Assembly (NCBI RefSeq): GCF_000002425.4 | Contig: NC_037253.1 | Span: forward strand, 5,304,178 to 5,368,177 | Direction: 5' to 3' | DNA: 64,000 bases | Source: Physcomitrium patens | Lineage: Eukaryota; Streptophyta; Bryopsida; Funariales; Funariaceae | Shown: positions 13,464-25,753 of the stretch, in pieces | Numbering within the stretch: position 1 is the first letter of the stretch | Layout of the letters: the number at the start of each line of letters is the position of its first letter | The notes under the pieces: model-generated | Database searches by the model: none | What the model saw: only the letters and a program-made list of their open reading frames with translations | What the model was told of the DNA's origin: nothing | Program-made: the position numbers and the translations under genes

Positions 13464-15148
13464 TATGCTCTTCCCACGCTCCGCTTCTCCCCTTCAACCA
13501 CATGCAATCTAAACCCTACAACAAAACCCGACTGTGAATCACAAACCCTAGAGCTTGTCGCCCTTTGCAACTCTTCAAAACCAAATCCTCTGACCTAACA
13601 GCGCGTCATCCCGTCCCTCAAGCACAACTTGATGCTCCGTGCACCTTCTTTCGAACTTCACCACACCTTCAAACAACTTCGAAAATCGACCAAACCCAAC
13701 TCAGAAGACTGTCGTGGAGACGGACTACGAGCTCCAGTGGCTCGAGTCACAGAACACGATGCTGATACAGCGATGGATCCCTCGGGAAAAGCGAGGCTCG
13801 CCGCTACCTACAGCGGACCGAATCCACCGAAGGGCTTCTTCTTCCACGACGTCGTCGTCCAGGTTGACCACAACCCATCATTCAGCTGGCACGTCGATGA
13901 ATGAATGAATGAATAAGTGAATGCATGAATAAATTAAGATGAATGCAAATCCCTCCAGGTCGCAGTCCTCCTTTTTTGACCTGGCGTTCCATTGAATCAC
14001 GTCTTCAAAGCGGAAATTACTATTTTAATGTTCATTTATCGTCCTAGCTATTCCATGTTTCCACACTAAAACATAAAATTTATTGGTGCCCCCAATGAAT
14101 AATTTGATGCAAATTTGAATACTTTTTCTTACTGACAAGGGTAATGTTTACTATGCTTTCTTTAAGTTCCCACATGGTTTCTAAGTTTCAAGTGTTTATG
14201 TTTTTTATTTTTATTTTTTTCATGAATTGATGAATTGGAAAAAGGCATAAATTCCGAAATAAGACACGCTATAAATAAGGGGATGTTAAATAGACCCAAG
14301 TTTTTACTGAATCAACCCATTTATTATAACCATCATGAAAAGTAAAAACGTCTTCTAGATTTATTTCTTCATTAATGAATCTGCAATCAATAAAAAAACA
14401 AATTACATTCATCATGATTACCATATTCTTCATCAAGGGTGAATCTATTCAGTAAAAGATTGAATCTATTTAACATTCCCCTAATATATATATATACACG
14501 AATGTGATTAAAATTGGGAAGAGGAGGAGAATGTGGAGGAAAGGGGAACAAGGAGACACGAGGCACCTCGACAGTTCCACATGAGAACACGTGCAGTCCC
14601 CTGGGCTAGGGTTTCTTCGGCACTCTGCTTTTTCTCCTTCTGCTAGGTCGGAGGCACTGTGACCACGACCTTGTAATCCTCTCTCATGCCACATTTGATC
14701 AATGCCCCCTCCATGCCCTTTCTTCGCATCGGTTTGGGTAAATGCAGTTTGTGCTTCTGCTAATTGGGTCACGCTTGGAATTGGGTTTCGGCGATCCTGG
14801 GTCGTGAGCTCTGGATAGAGAGTGATTGCCAGTGGGTGCTGTGGAAGTGCGTCATCTCTTCTGGATGGTCGCTGTTGGAGGTCTTGACGAGCTGTGATTG
14901 CCACGCTGTGAGTTAGCTTGCGGTTGTGTGTTTTCAAAATTTTCCCCAATTGAGGTCTGGTGTAGATTCGAGATCTTTACGAGAATTGTAATTGGAAGAG
15001 TTGGCTGCACGTTTAGTTTGTGGCAAGGAGTAGCATAGAAACAGTCTTTCCGGCCTTAGAGTTGTCTTTACGGATTGGGTGTGACAGATTTTTGCTTTGA
15101 CTTATGATCCGGATTCTACCCTTGCCCCAGGTTCAAGGCGCTAGTAGA
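13464..15148. promoter_or_regulatory. Intergenic region between divergent ERGIC3 and ferrochelatase genes
   Basis: The start codons of the two divergent genes are about 1.7 kb apart. The region must hold both promoters and 5' UTRs. Overlapping small open frames at 13565-13908 (plus) and 14470-14949 (minus) show no recognisable domain and are treated as chance or UTR sequence. A GAAT-type tetranucleotide repeat lies at about 13894-13930. Confidence 0.7.
14588..14593. promoter_or_regulatory. G-box CACGTG
   Basis: A perfect CACGTG hexamer about 560 bp upstream of the ferrochelatase start codon. G-boxes bind bZIP/bHLH factors and are common upstream of light-regulated plastid genes (established). 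Its use here is inference. Confidence 0.4.
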
Positions 15149-18100
15149 ATGGCATCAATTACATCTTTGCAACCTCAAGCACTTTCAAGACTGCAGGTTA
15201 GTGATGCTTTTTTGGAATTGGATAATTCGCTTTGAACCGAGCATGGAGTTTAGTTGGACAGGATTATCTTAGAGATGAAAGCAGGGTGTTGTTTTAGGTT
15301 GTTAAAGAGTATATGATGAAGAAATTTAGGTAATTGGGGGAGTATTGTCCCTTGGAAGTGGTTGACTGGTAGCTCGTTAATTGCGAAAGTTGTTGTGGGT
15401 CTTGATCATTACGATGTGCGCTCCCAAATGCCGAGTATGTTCTATGCTTTTGAGCTTCTTGGGTATGTTCGGGTAGCCATGGGTTTAATCAAGGATTTTG
15501 CATGCAGGCGTGCCCTCATACTTCATCCCTAGTCCCGGCCACTAGCTCTTCTTTTGCAACTTTTTCTGCAAGCTCGAGATATTTGTCTCCATCACTACGT
15601 TTGAACCAAGGGGTTATTAGCCAGAGCGAGAGTGTGTCCTGTCAACATCAAGGATTGGAAAAAAAATTCATTGCATTTGCTGATTTTGAAAAGGCTTCAT
15701 GGAAGCCAATTACTAGTAATCACCGTAAAGGCCTCATTGCGAGAGCCAGCGACCCTGGAATTGTAAGAGCTGTGGCAACCTCAGTAAAGGAGGATGTGAA
15801 AGTGATTGCGCCAGATGCGGAGCTGGGTACAGATAATAAACATGGAGATGATGAAGAGAGAGTGGGAGTGCTGCTTCTGAATCTTGGTGGACCAGACACA
15901 CTTGAGGACGTGCAGCCTTTTCTATACAACCTTTTTGCTGATCCGGTAACAAAATACGAGGGTGCAAAATCAGTTTATCAATCTTGGAAAATGATTAGTA
16001 TCTTGTGTTCGCGTCACAGCCTTCACAAAGTAAGCATCTATTTAAGAACGGCCAGTGGATTGCAGAATGGTTTTTAACACATGTAGAATTGTGCGTATTT
16101 GTGATTACAGGACATCATCCGGCTGCCACGTTTGTTTAGATTCTTGCAAAGGCCACTGGCCCAGTTCATATCCACGTTACGAGCTCCGAAAAGTGCTGAG
16201 GGGTATGCTGCCATAGGGGGAGGGTCACCTTTGCGGCAAATGACAGATGAGCAGGTAAGGTTGTGATTATGAATTTTAGTACTGATACGTGGTTGATGTC
16301 GCATAGGAAAGTATAGCTTGAACACAGAGATGGTCCTGAAGTCGATTTCTCTACAATTTTCAGCTTTGCTTGTAATGGACCTCGTGTACTCCAAACCTTG
16401 TTTGTGGCCTTAAAATACTATTTTAGTTTTACGTAATCATCTGACGAGATTTGTTTTAGGCTGTTGCTTTATCTTCAGAAATGTCTGACGTGGGATGTTT
16501 TGAATAGGCTGCAGCTCTAAAGGCTGCATTGGAGAGCAAGAATTTACCAGCTAAAGTTTACGTAGGGATGAGATATTGGCATCCATTTACGGAGGAAGCT
16601 ATCAATCAGGTGTCACTCAGGACAACTGTGAACATGTTGTAGACTCCTATACTTGAAGTCAAAGTGCCGGAAATTTGCTACAAGAACGGATATATATATA
16701 TATATATATATAGATACATATATTTTTTTGAATAGTAATCAGTTCGTGGGATGCGATCAGCTGCTTGGGTAAGTATTTTGCGTTTCTAATGAAGTTTGTA
16801 ATGGAGCGTGCAGATAAAGGAGGATGGAATTTCACGACTGGTGGTTCTCCCGTTATACCCTCAGTTTTCAATATCAACTAGTGGTTCCAGCCTTCGTCTA
16901 CTGGAGAGCATCTTCAGGTACAGGCAGATTCCAACAATCAATGCCATGCATTTGGGTGGATCATACTTGTTGTGTCTGCTTACAGAAAACGGTTTTGCCA
17001 ACCGCATTGGATTAGTCTTAACTGTGTGATGTATTGTGCAGAGAGGATGAGTATCTTGTTAACATGCAACATACAGTGATTCCGTCATGGTACAATCGCA
17101 ATGGATACGTGCAGTCGATGGCAACGCTTATCGAGAAAGAATTAACAAAGTTTGAGAAACCTGACGAGGTAAGATCTCATTTTACTTTTTTAATATTTAT
17201 TTGTAGCTTCTGCTTTGTGTTTTCAACAAATGGTGGGTGGACATCTAGGGTTTCATTTTTTATTTTTTATTTATGGAAATTTATACGTTTACTCAATTCT
17301 ATGGTGCTACAGGTCCATATTTTTTTCAGTGCGCATGGTGTACCTGTGGCCTACGTAGAAGAAGCAGGAGATCCGTACAAGGCTGAAATGGAGGAATGCG
17401 TACAACTTATTATGGCTGCAGTAAAGGCTCGGGATATCCGCTGTCCCCATACTCTTGCTTACCAGAGTCGCGTGGGCCCGGTTGAATGGCTCAAACCGTA
17501 CACGGACGACACGATCCGAGAGCTTGGAAAGAGTGGGGTGAAGAGTCTCTTGGCTGTTCCAGTCAGGTTTGTGTTATGTCGTGCAGATTTTGATAATTTC
17601 TTGCAAGTTTTTCTATGAAAGAGATTTGAGTGTGGTTGTAGCACAGTGTGTCAAGTATATTTGTTGAGTGTATTCTGCAGAACGATTATGTTAAATCGAG
17701 ATGTCTCATAACGTGGAAGCAGTCTGACTTTGTGAACGAAATGGTTGTAATGGTTGCAGCTTCGTTAGTGAGCACATTGAGACTTTGGAGGAGATTGATA
17801 TGGAGTACAGAGAGCTGGCCTTAGAATCTGGTATTAGGAACTGGGGCCGTGTACCTGCATTGGGTTGTGAGCCTGGTTTCATTGCCGACTTGGCAGATGC
17901 AATTATCGAGGCCCTGCCTTACGTAGGTGCCATGGCTGTTTCAAATCTCGAGGCTCGTCAGGTACAAGACATTGACTTAGATTCTTCTTTTTCTTCTTCT
18001 TCCTTTTCTTCTTCGCCTTTATTTTTATGATAATTATTATTATTACTGTTACTATAGTACAATCTCAGTTCAAATGTTAAGGTTCACTTTCTAAATAGCA

Positions 18101-18346
18101 GCATTGCTTTGTCCCTTGCAGTCACTTGTGCCATTAGGAAGTGTGGAGCAGCTGCTAGCCACATACGATACTCTGCGTCGAGAGCTACCAGCACCAGTGG
18201 CAATGTGGGAGTGGGGGTGGACAAAAAGTGCAGAGACATGGAATGGGCGTGCGGCTATGCTGGCAGTTTTAACTCTACTTGTTCTGGAAGTCACAACTGG
18301 GGAAGGTGTTCTCCATCAATGGGGTATTCTACCTCTCTTTCATTAA
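15149..18346 (+). CDS. FC2: Plastid ferrochelatase, FC2 type with C-terminal CAB helix, 9 exons
   Basis: Inserts Fe2+ into protoporphyrin IX, the last step of heme synthesis, in the plastid. Exons: 15149-15196, 15508-15945, 16111-16254, 16508-16609, 16814-16917, 17042-17168, 17313-17566, 17760-17961, 18122-18346. All introns are GT-AG; the total is 1644 nt, 547 aa. The first exon supplies a short start ([16 protein letters not shown]) that opens a Ser/Thr-rich transit peptide. The ferrochelatase core runs from about [13 protein letters not shown] through [26 protein letters not shown] and FFSAHGVP (catalytic-type His329) to [13 protein letters not shown] (Glu413, the second conserved catalytic position) and LGCEPGFI. 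After a linker, exon 9 encodes the LHC-type chlorophyll-binding motif ETWNGRAAM (511-519) and a hydrophobic helix. That tail marks the photosynthetic FC2 form; FC1 lacks it. No disruption is seen. Confidence 0.95.
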
Positions 18347-19330
18347 ATTTTGTAGGGTGAGTGAAGCGGGCATCTTAACAATCAATACACGTTCAGAAGC
18401 CGAGTTTGAAGAGGAGCAGTAGTGCCAACAGGCTCTCCGGCTATCTTGGTTGTCCTGAGAATGCGACAATTACTCAGCGCGAAGACATGGTGCTATTTAT
18501 AGTCGTGGCCTCCATAACTATTTGTTCATGCATCTTATTACACACATGTCTGGGAGGCATACGAATGCAGGCGTGGTTGGTGAAAGTTTTGTTCTGCAAG
18601 ACTCTGGAACCTTGAACCTGCCAATGTCCTTGTTGCATCATCCATTCATCTTATCTGGTGCAACTTGCTTCTTGTTGCCTCATTTCAGATTTGTCTCTAT
18701 GTCAACCTACACACTTCATATTATAGCGGTAATAACCGGCAATGCTTTTTACTGCATCAATCGTCAGAGGAGCTGACTCGCAAAACTACCGTTATCTTAC
18801 CTAGAGAATTGTGACAAATTAGGTTTGTATGTAGGGCTTAACTAAACAATTTTCATGAGTCTACTAATTGAATAGATTAGCTTGACCCGTATATTTAATT
18901 TCAGGCACTAACATCAGACGGCAGACAAGGAGCTGCTTAGTGGTGGGACCTTCTGTGGTGATTGAACGCACTATGTGCAGGACTCTTATTATACTACTTA
19001 GGTTATCTGAAATCACCATTGAAGTCATGTAGTCTGATATAATACTCGACTACCTGGAGTAAATAGTGTTCCTTGCAAACTCCTTCAGTGCCTGTATGCT
19101 ATCCTTGGTGATGGATTTCTATGAATAAGTTATTGTACAATGGATAGTTATGCATTGATAATGTCCCAATATAACAAAAGTACATGTCTTCTTAAGGTGC
19201 TCTGTCACGTGGACTTGAGAAAGCATTTGATTATGTTCGATTACCGAAGTTACCAGTAATAAATCACCCAAGTCAGCTATATAGTTTTGTGAATCAATAA
19301 GTAAACTTGCTAGAGGCAAATTATATGATT
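18347..19330 (+). other. 3' UTR and downstream flank of ferrochelatase
   Basis: Gene-island composition continues for about 1 kb after the ferrochelatase stop and then becomes sharply AT-rich. Open frames of 60-84 codons occur here, but none shows a domain. The 3' UTR should lie in the first few hundred bases; no strong poly(A) signal could be chosen by eye. Confidence 0.5.
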
Positions 19331-21275
19331 TTATATAGGCAGATGTGTTAGATTCTGTCGTTGGTATTATTATTCATAGAAGTATGCAACTGTAGCATGT
19401 GTTTTAATTATTAAACTTTGATAAAATAAATAAAAATAAACAATATTACAACTAATTTTATTCATAGGAAGTTGGAATAATATTAAATTTTTAACACATA
19501 AAAAGATGTTAAAAACATTCTATTATACATAAGATGGATCATATAAAGTTACAATGATATTCTTTAAATCATATAAAATACTTGTATTATTTTTATAATC
19601 TCAGTAAATGTGATATTTTAGAAAAGACAAATCAATCTGTAACTACCAAAATTATTTAAGACATTAAAAACACCTATAAAGATTATATAAAACATTTTGA
19701 GATGGTATTTTTAATACAATAGGTTATTTTTAGATATTCTATGAAAAAATTATTTTTGAAACAATAGTTTCATATTACTGAGGATAAAATTGTAATTTAG
19801 TTTTAGACAATGTTTGAAATAGGTGTAAAGTTTGATTGGTTATAAAGTTTTGATTGGTTATAATGAAGTAAAGTTATCATTCAAAATATCTAAAAATAAA
19901 ATAAAATAATATGTGATGCATTTAATGTGGAAAGTGAAAAGAGTGAGTTTTCACGAGAAACTAAAAAAAATATTGATAAAATACACATGAAAATAAAAAA
20001 TGATTTTAATGTTATTAAAATAAAGAAAAAATATCATAAATATCCTTGCAATTTGTTGAAATATCAAGATTACTTCTGTATTCTTGATAAGAGCAAATTG
20101 ATCCCTTATTTTTTTTCATAATTGTAAATAAATCCTTGAACTTAATAAATTATAATCATAAACTTTTTTTTAATTGAAACTAGATCCAAATTGCATGCTA
20201 CAGAGATTTTGGTGTAACACTTTTCTTCAAAAAAGCTCGTTATTTAAACAACCAAAACATCCTTGATGTTTAACCAATCCATGCTCTTCTCCTTATTGCA
20301 ATCAAATGCCAGGTTGTCCACATCACCTTTGAAAAAACTAAATCCATTCCAAATGTCTAATAAATCAAATGAAGCACCACAATTGCCATTAATACCTAGA
20401 AAATTGAACAAAAAGTTATCCAACAAAAGTACTTTTCCTAAGTTGCAAGAACTTTGGACTTCAATAAGGCAAATGCTTTCATTCGAGTTAGAGTTAGTCT
20501 AGGAAGTTCTAAAGAGCTATGAATGGCAGATGATGCATGCATTTTTCTTATAGCAAAATCTTATTAATTTCAAATAAATCATATACCTTGTTATGTACTA
20601 CGAATGATTGATGAGTCACTTGATGGAAACTTCCAATGTGAATCCTCCACTTTGCATGGAAATATATTAAAATATTACAAATTTTTTCTAGGTTTTGGAA
20701 TCTTTATGGATGTGTTTTTATATATGTATTGAGAAGAATGTGGAAACTATTCAACCTTGAGTGAAAGTAATGATAATGCTAAATACATTGATCAAAAGGT
20801 TGCATAATATTACCCTCCTAAAGTAACCACATCCAACTGTAAAGATATCCATTTGAGGAGCATGTATGTGCTACGAATAATATCCACCAAAGTACCTCAA
20901 TGTCATAGCATCAAAGAAGCGATAAGTGACGAGATAAGGCACCATTATAAGGTTGTCAAAATTAATAAGGGATGTAGTAATTTAGAGAGGTACTTAAGGG
21001 TTAAAAAAAGTACTTAGTGGGTAGTTAAAAAGTATTACAGTATGTAGCGAGTCTTATATAGTAGCACCATAAGTTATGCTAGTGTTGAGTTGGAGATTGT
21101 AAAATTTCAACTAAGCAATAAACTAGTCTTTGTCTTTTTTCAATCATCATGTGTAACAAGTCTAGTTTTGCAAGGTTGTGTCCTATGCTTATTAATAACT
21201 TCAAAAGCCCAAATAACATTTAGAAACCATGTTAGAGAACATTGTGTTATAAAATCTTAAAAGTTTCAATAGAAG
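19331..21275. other. AT-rich decayed DNA, no gene recognised
   Basis: AT-rich sequence between the ferrochelatase flank and retrotransposon E2. A 79-codon frame at 20263-20502 shows no known domain. The last part (about 20980-21275) resembles a plus-strand LTR and leader, with a TATA-like tract near 21055, and may belong to the element whose gag start is at 21276. No coding gene can be supported. Confidence 0.45.
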
Positions 21276-21317
21276 ATGAACACAAGATCCACTAGCAAAA
21301 TTAGCAAAGAAACTAGA
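21276..21317 (+). pseudogene. Gag N-terminus of an older plus-strand element, interrupted by E2
   Basis: Met at 21276 opens MNTRSTSKISKETR, which resembles starts of plant retrotransposon gag proteins. E2 is inserted immediately after it. The reading may resume after E2 around 27557-27900, where a Lys/Gln-rich, partly open plus-strand segment occurs. This is weak evidence, and the family could not be named. Confidence 0.35.
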
Positions 21318-21751
21318 TGTTATAGATACATTATATATGAGACCAAACAAGAAGTTGAACATAAGAGTTTAAATAAGAAAGCTAACAAGAACTTGATTAA
21401 ATTAGATAAATACAAGCTTTCTAAGGTTGTTAAGACTGAGGATCCTCTTAGTCTTGACTCCAATATATACTAGGTATTAGGAAGCTTTTCAAGAAGTTTC
21501 TATATTATTTGAAGATGAAATAATCTTAAGAAGCTTCTTAAAAAGTTTCCATGTTGCTTAAAGATGAAATAATTCTAGAAAGCTTCTCAAACAACTTTCT
21601 TAATCTTCTCAAAAATTTCTAAAATCTCTTAGAATATTTTAAGAATATTCTAAAATATTCTAAAATATTTTAGAATCTTTTAGAACCTTCTAAAATCTAA
21701 AAAAATGTTCTTAAAATATTCTTAAAATCTTCTTATTGAATATCCATAACA
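21318..21751 (-). repeat. 3' LTR of E2
   Basis: Starts (plus-strand reading) TGTTATAG and ends CCATAACA. It aligns along its length with the LTRs at 27076-27551 and 36460-36876. A TATA tract lies at about 21463-21469, with a quasi-palindrome about 21429-21458 next to it (arms AAGACT/AGTCTT around AGGATCCT). GAAGCTTC-type repeats are upstream of TATA in the element's sense. Confidence 0.8.
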
Positions 21752-23442
21752 TCACTTCTTTTTCTAATTTTGAGTTCCACAAAGAGCATTGGTTTCATAT
21801 CTGCTTTCTTTATTATATACATTCTAGTAGCAGATTTGTAGAGAAGTTATCTTAAAATAATTTTAGATTTTTAAAGATAGCATCGATGAAACTCTTGTAC
21901 CTTTTGCGGTATATTAACTAGATTTTCTGCTAATTCTTATATATGTTCATTGATATTATAGCTATGCCAATGAATAAAATATTCCAACTTGTCTCTTCTT
22001 TGCCAAAAATCAAGGAACTTTTCTACTTCATATTCCACATGATTATCTATTTCAATGCAAGGTATTGATGTTTGTATTTTTTTTAGAATAGTTGATTTTG
22101 AATAAACCTCTAAGAAAGAAACTTAAAAGATTGGATGTACCTTTATAGATGTAGGTAGTTGCAACCAATAAGCCACTATATTGATTTACTTTTGAATAAA
22201 AAATGGCTCGAATCTTTTGTAGTCCAATTTATTATAAGATCAATTTGTTTTGATATTTTATCGAAGAAGCCATTCTTTATCTCTAACTTAAAAAATAAAA
22301 GATTCTTTTTTTAATTTGTATGAAGATGCTTTATAAGAATCTTGAGCTTTTTGTATATGGAGCTTCAAAGTTGTTTGGAATCATAAAAATTATTTTTCAA
22401 GATCTTCAACTACTAGATCTTCATCCTTTGATGTATCAAATAAATTAATCTTTAGATGGTAACCATAATTGGCATAAAATGGTGTTTGTTGAATCAAAGC
22501 ATGAAATGTATTATTATAAAAAAAAACTTTATTAAAGATAAATATGGGATCTAATTATCTTGTTTATAGTTAATGATACATTACAAATATTGTTTCAAAA
22601 CTTGATTGATTTTTTCTATATGATCATTTGTTTGATGGTAAAAGGCTAAAAAAAAGTTTAATATCTACCTTCTATATCTTGAAAAAGGATTTCCAAAACT
22701 TTGATATAAATTGAAGTCCTCAATTAGAAATGATATCATTAGATAGGCCATGATATTGATATATATTATCAAGAAAGAGCCTTGTTATTTCTTCTTTGAA
22801 ACTTATGTTTTTGCATAAGAAAAAATGAGCCATTTTTTAAGGTTAATCTACAACAACGTAAATAGTATCAAATATAAATAATGTTAGCAAATCAATGATG
22901 AAATCCATTGATATTAAAAACCATAGTTGCTTTCAAATTAGTAGTGGCTATAAAAGTCCATAAAGATGATGTCAAGAATTCCTAGAACTTAAATCAATGT
23001 CACATGAGAAGACAAAGTCCTTCATAGTCTTTCACATTTGAGACTACCAAAAATCTTAAGAGATAAACTCTAATTTTTTATAAAATCCAAAATATCATGT
23101 AATTAGAAAATCATAACAATATTGAAGAAACAAAGTTACATCAATCCTTTTGGAATATATAAATGATATTCAAAATAAATAAAAAAAAATCAATAAACTT
23201 AAACTTATTATTATCAAGGCACTACTAGATATTATAAATTAATAAATCTTTAGTTGACACTGCACAAATTTGTTCAAAAAAACTTGAATCAATAGGTATA
23301 ATTATAAATGTAGCACAAAGATAAAAAAAAAAAATTTGCTTCAAGAGAGTGATATATTATTGATCAAATGCTGCTTCTCTAACCTTTGGAGCAAGATAAG
23401 ATCTCTTTAATAAAGTATATGATAGTCCTTGCTACATTTTTG

Positions 23443-23992
23443 GTCTTAAGGACATGAACTAGAAGAAGATGCATAAACTTAGAAAATCTATGTTAAAAGA
23501 AAAATAATAAAATAATAATAAAATATTATGTATATTAAAAAGAAATTAGAATGGCTATTTTCAAAAGACAACAAAATTATAGACTATTAAATCTAGACTA
23601 AAAATAAGAAAAAAATTGGAAAGAGTGAAGAAGGCTTCACTTTTGCCTCTATATATACTATCTAACCACGAGCTATATGGCGATGTTCTATAGGACCTCT
23701 AATATGTGTTGACTTTGTAGGACACATGCCTTAGCTTACAAGGCTAGTTTTTCTATGTCTGAGCCACATAATTAGCTTGTTTTTCAAGCTTCCAATATGT
23801 GTGGCATATGGCCAACTTATTGACCACGTTTCTAACCTAAAAAGTCAATTAAAGATACCTACAAAGTCAAAGTAGTATCTATAAAGCTTTTAGGAAGCTT
23901 CTATAGAAGATATTATGGAATTAACCTACTTTTACCTACTTTTATCTAAATCATATAAGTCATTATTGGTTTACATGTGTATGTTTATGACA
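23443..23992 (-). repeat. Solo LTR (family A) nested in E2
   Basis: About 550 bp aligns end to end with the LTRs of E3 (44446-44985, 50252-50790). The E2 pol sequence continues on both sides without loss: left GATAGTCCTTGCTAC, right CTTGCTAATATATAA, which read through the matching position of E3 near 47120. The flanking 5-mers TTTTG and TCTTG fit a target duplication with one C-to-T change. This is the product expected from recombination between two LTRs of an inserted copy. The near-TATA palindrome is at 23621-23644. Confidence 0.8.
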
Positions 23993-24066
23993 TCTTGCTA
24001 ATATATAATTACAAAATCAAAATAAGATAATGACATATTCCAATGAGATTGGCAACAATTCAAAAT

Positions 24067-24348
24067 TCAAACTAACATAAAAAATTTCAAATTTTTGTGA
24101 TCTGTATATATATTCATAAGATATGTAGCACCTTCCAATAAAAAATTCCATTCTTGGAAAGAGTCTATAATTGCAAGAAGCTCTTTATTATAAATTTCAT
24201 AATTTATTTTTGTACTTGAAATTTTTTTAAAATAGAATATAATTGGATATAGCTTTCTATCTTTTCTCATTTGTGATAGTAAAATTTTTAATACTAAGTT
24301 GAAAGCATTAGTGTCCAAATAGAAGGCCTTCATAAAATTTAGATGCAT
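24067..24348 (-). pseudogene. E2 RNase H fragment
   Basis: A 93-codon open frame reads as the gypsy RNase H N-terminal part: the FYLDTNAF-type start (Asp-Ala-Ser changed to Asp-Thr-Asn), then the central EIYNKELLAIIDSFQEW motif, then YTDHKNL. It closely parallels the RNase H of E3 at 47518-47200. Flanking frames are broken, so no full protein is made. Confidence 0.75.
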
Positions 24349-25038
24349 TAAAATTGAAGCTATAATAAAAGCTATCTTTAATTCTTCAAAAGCCCTTTAT
24401 GCTTGAAGTTTCCATTATAATTTATATTTGGATGTCAATTAAGTGAAAGAAATAAAAACTTGGAAGTAATTTTTAATAAATATTCAATAAAAATTAACAA
24501 TTCCAAAGAAACATTATACATCATGTATTATTTTTGAAGTTTCTCACTTCAATTCACCTTGAACTTTCTTTTTATCCATCAACTTGACTTCATTCAATAT
24601 AATATATATGAAAATTTTTACTTCTAGTTGATAGAATGTATATTCTTTGAATTTGGCATATAATCTTACATCTCATAATTTTTGTAAGACTAATTTCACA
24701 TATTCTTTTTATTCTTTAGAAGTCTTGGAATAAATTAAGATATCATTAAGATAGAAAAAAAAAAAAAATTCTAATAATTCTCAAAAAATATCATTCATCA
24801 AATGCTAGAATATAGTTGGAGCATTTGCCAATCCAAAAAGATATTACATTCAAAATATTCGTATCTTATTCAAATTATTATCTTTCATTTATCTCCTTCT
24901 TTAATCTGCACCAAATTATATTTTTTATGGAGATATATTTTGATATAGATCTTAGCTTTACCGAATTGCTTTAAAAGCCTTGATATCAATAATAATAGAT
25001 AATTATTCTTTATTATTATTTTGTTGAAGCTGCAATAA

Positions 25039-25290
25039 TCAATACACATTTACAAAGATCCATCTTTTTTTCTTCATAAAAAGTATTGGTATACTTATTG
25101 GAGATTTGGAATGCCAAATAAAATTCTTTGTAAGATTTTTATTTATATAATCTTTTAATGCTGAAAACTTGTTTTGTGATAGGTTGTAGATTGGGCCAAA
25201 TAATGGTTGAGCTGATTTTTTAAGATCAATGGCACAATCATATGGTTGATGTTTTAATAATATATCAACATTATTTTTTTTTGAAGACAT
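25039..25290 (-). pseudogene. E2 RT N-terminal fragment
   Basis: An 83-codon frame aligns with the segment before the RT palm in E3 and E5: a Pro-Tyr-Asp-Cys motif, then [19 protein letters not shown], then a Lys-Asn-Phe-Ile-x-His-Ser-Lys-Ser-Pro motif. The conserved Asp-Gly of the next motif is lost and the frame ends soon after. Confidence 0.7.
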
Positions 25291-25495
25291 CTTGATACTC
25301 CTTATATTATTCTAAGATAGCTACTTGAAAGGTTATTCTTTCACAAGCTAGAGTTGCATAAATAACAAATAATATTTCTTTCTTAGCTATCTTCATAAAA
25401 GTCTTTGCTTTAAAAAATGAGGGCTTTGTTGTTAATGACTTTTTGATAGATTTTATCCAAAAGAATTCTTGAAGAAATTCAATCTTATAAAATCT

Positions 25496-25753
25496 CTAAT
25501 CTATAAATAGATTATATCTTTTTAACCACAAAAGTCTTAATATAATAAGATTGAATGGAATTTTAATAATATTGAATATTATTTTTTTACTATAGCTCTC
25601 AAATGATATTTTTAGGAATATGGTCTTATGAGTAACATTGCCTGAAAATAAAGATCGACCATCTAATACTTCTACATGTATAGATTTTGACTTTTGTATT
25701 AATTTTTTTTTTATGAAATTAAAAAAAAACTCCTTATCTAAAAAAACAAACAT
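25496..25753 (-). pseudogene. E2 retropepsin-region fragment
   Basis: An 85-codon frame matches the C-terminal part of the gypsy aspartic protease region (Asp-Glu-Glu-Phe, then Ser-Lys-x-Val-His-Val-Glu-Val, then Asn-Pro-Ile-Ile-Leu-Gly-Leu-Ser-Trp remnants). The catalytic Asp-Ser-Gly part lies upstream in a broken frame. Confidence 0.6.

Noticed and set aside
13565..13908. Three overlapping plus-strand frames of 66-91 codons
   Set aside because: They overlap in different frames, show no family and lie in the divergent promoter/5' UTR region.
14470..14949. 159-codon frame on the minus strand
   Set aside because: No domain, low-complexity C-terminus running through a (TA)n tract, and it overlaps the probable ferrochelatase 5' UTR. 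Treated as chance.
16659..17029. Short frames around ferrochelatase exon 5 on both strands
   Set aside because: They read through introns or in wrong frames; the spliced model accounts for the coding sequence.
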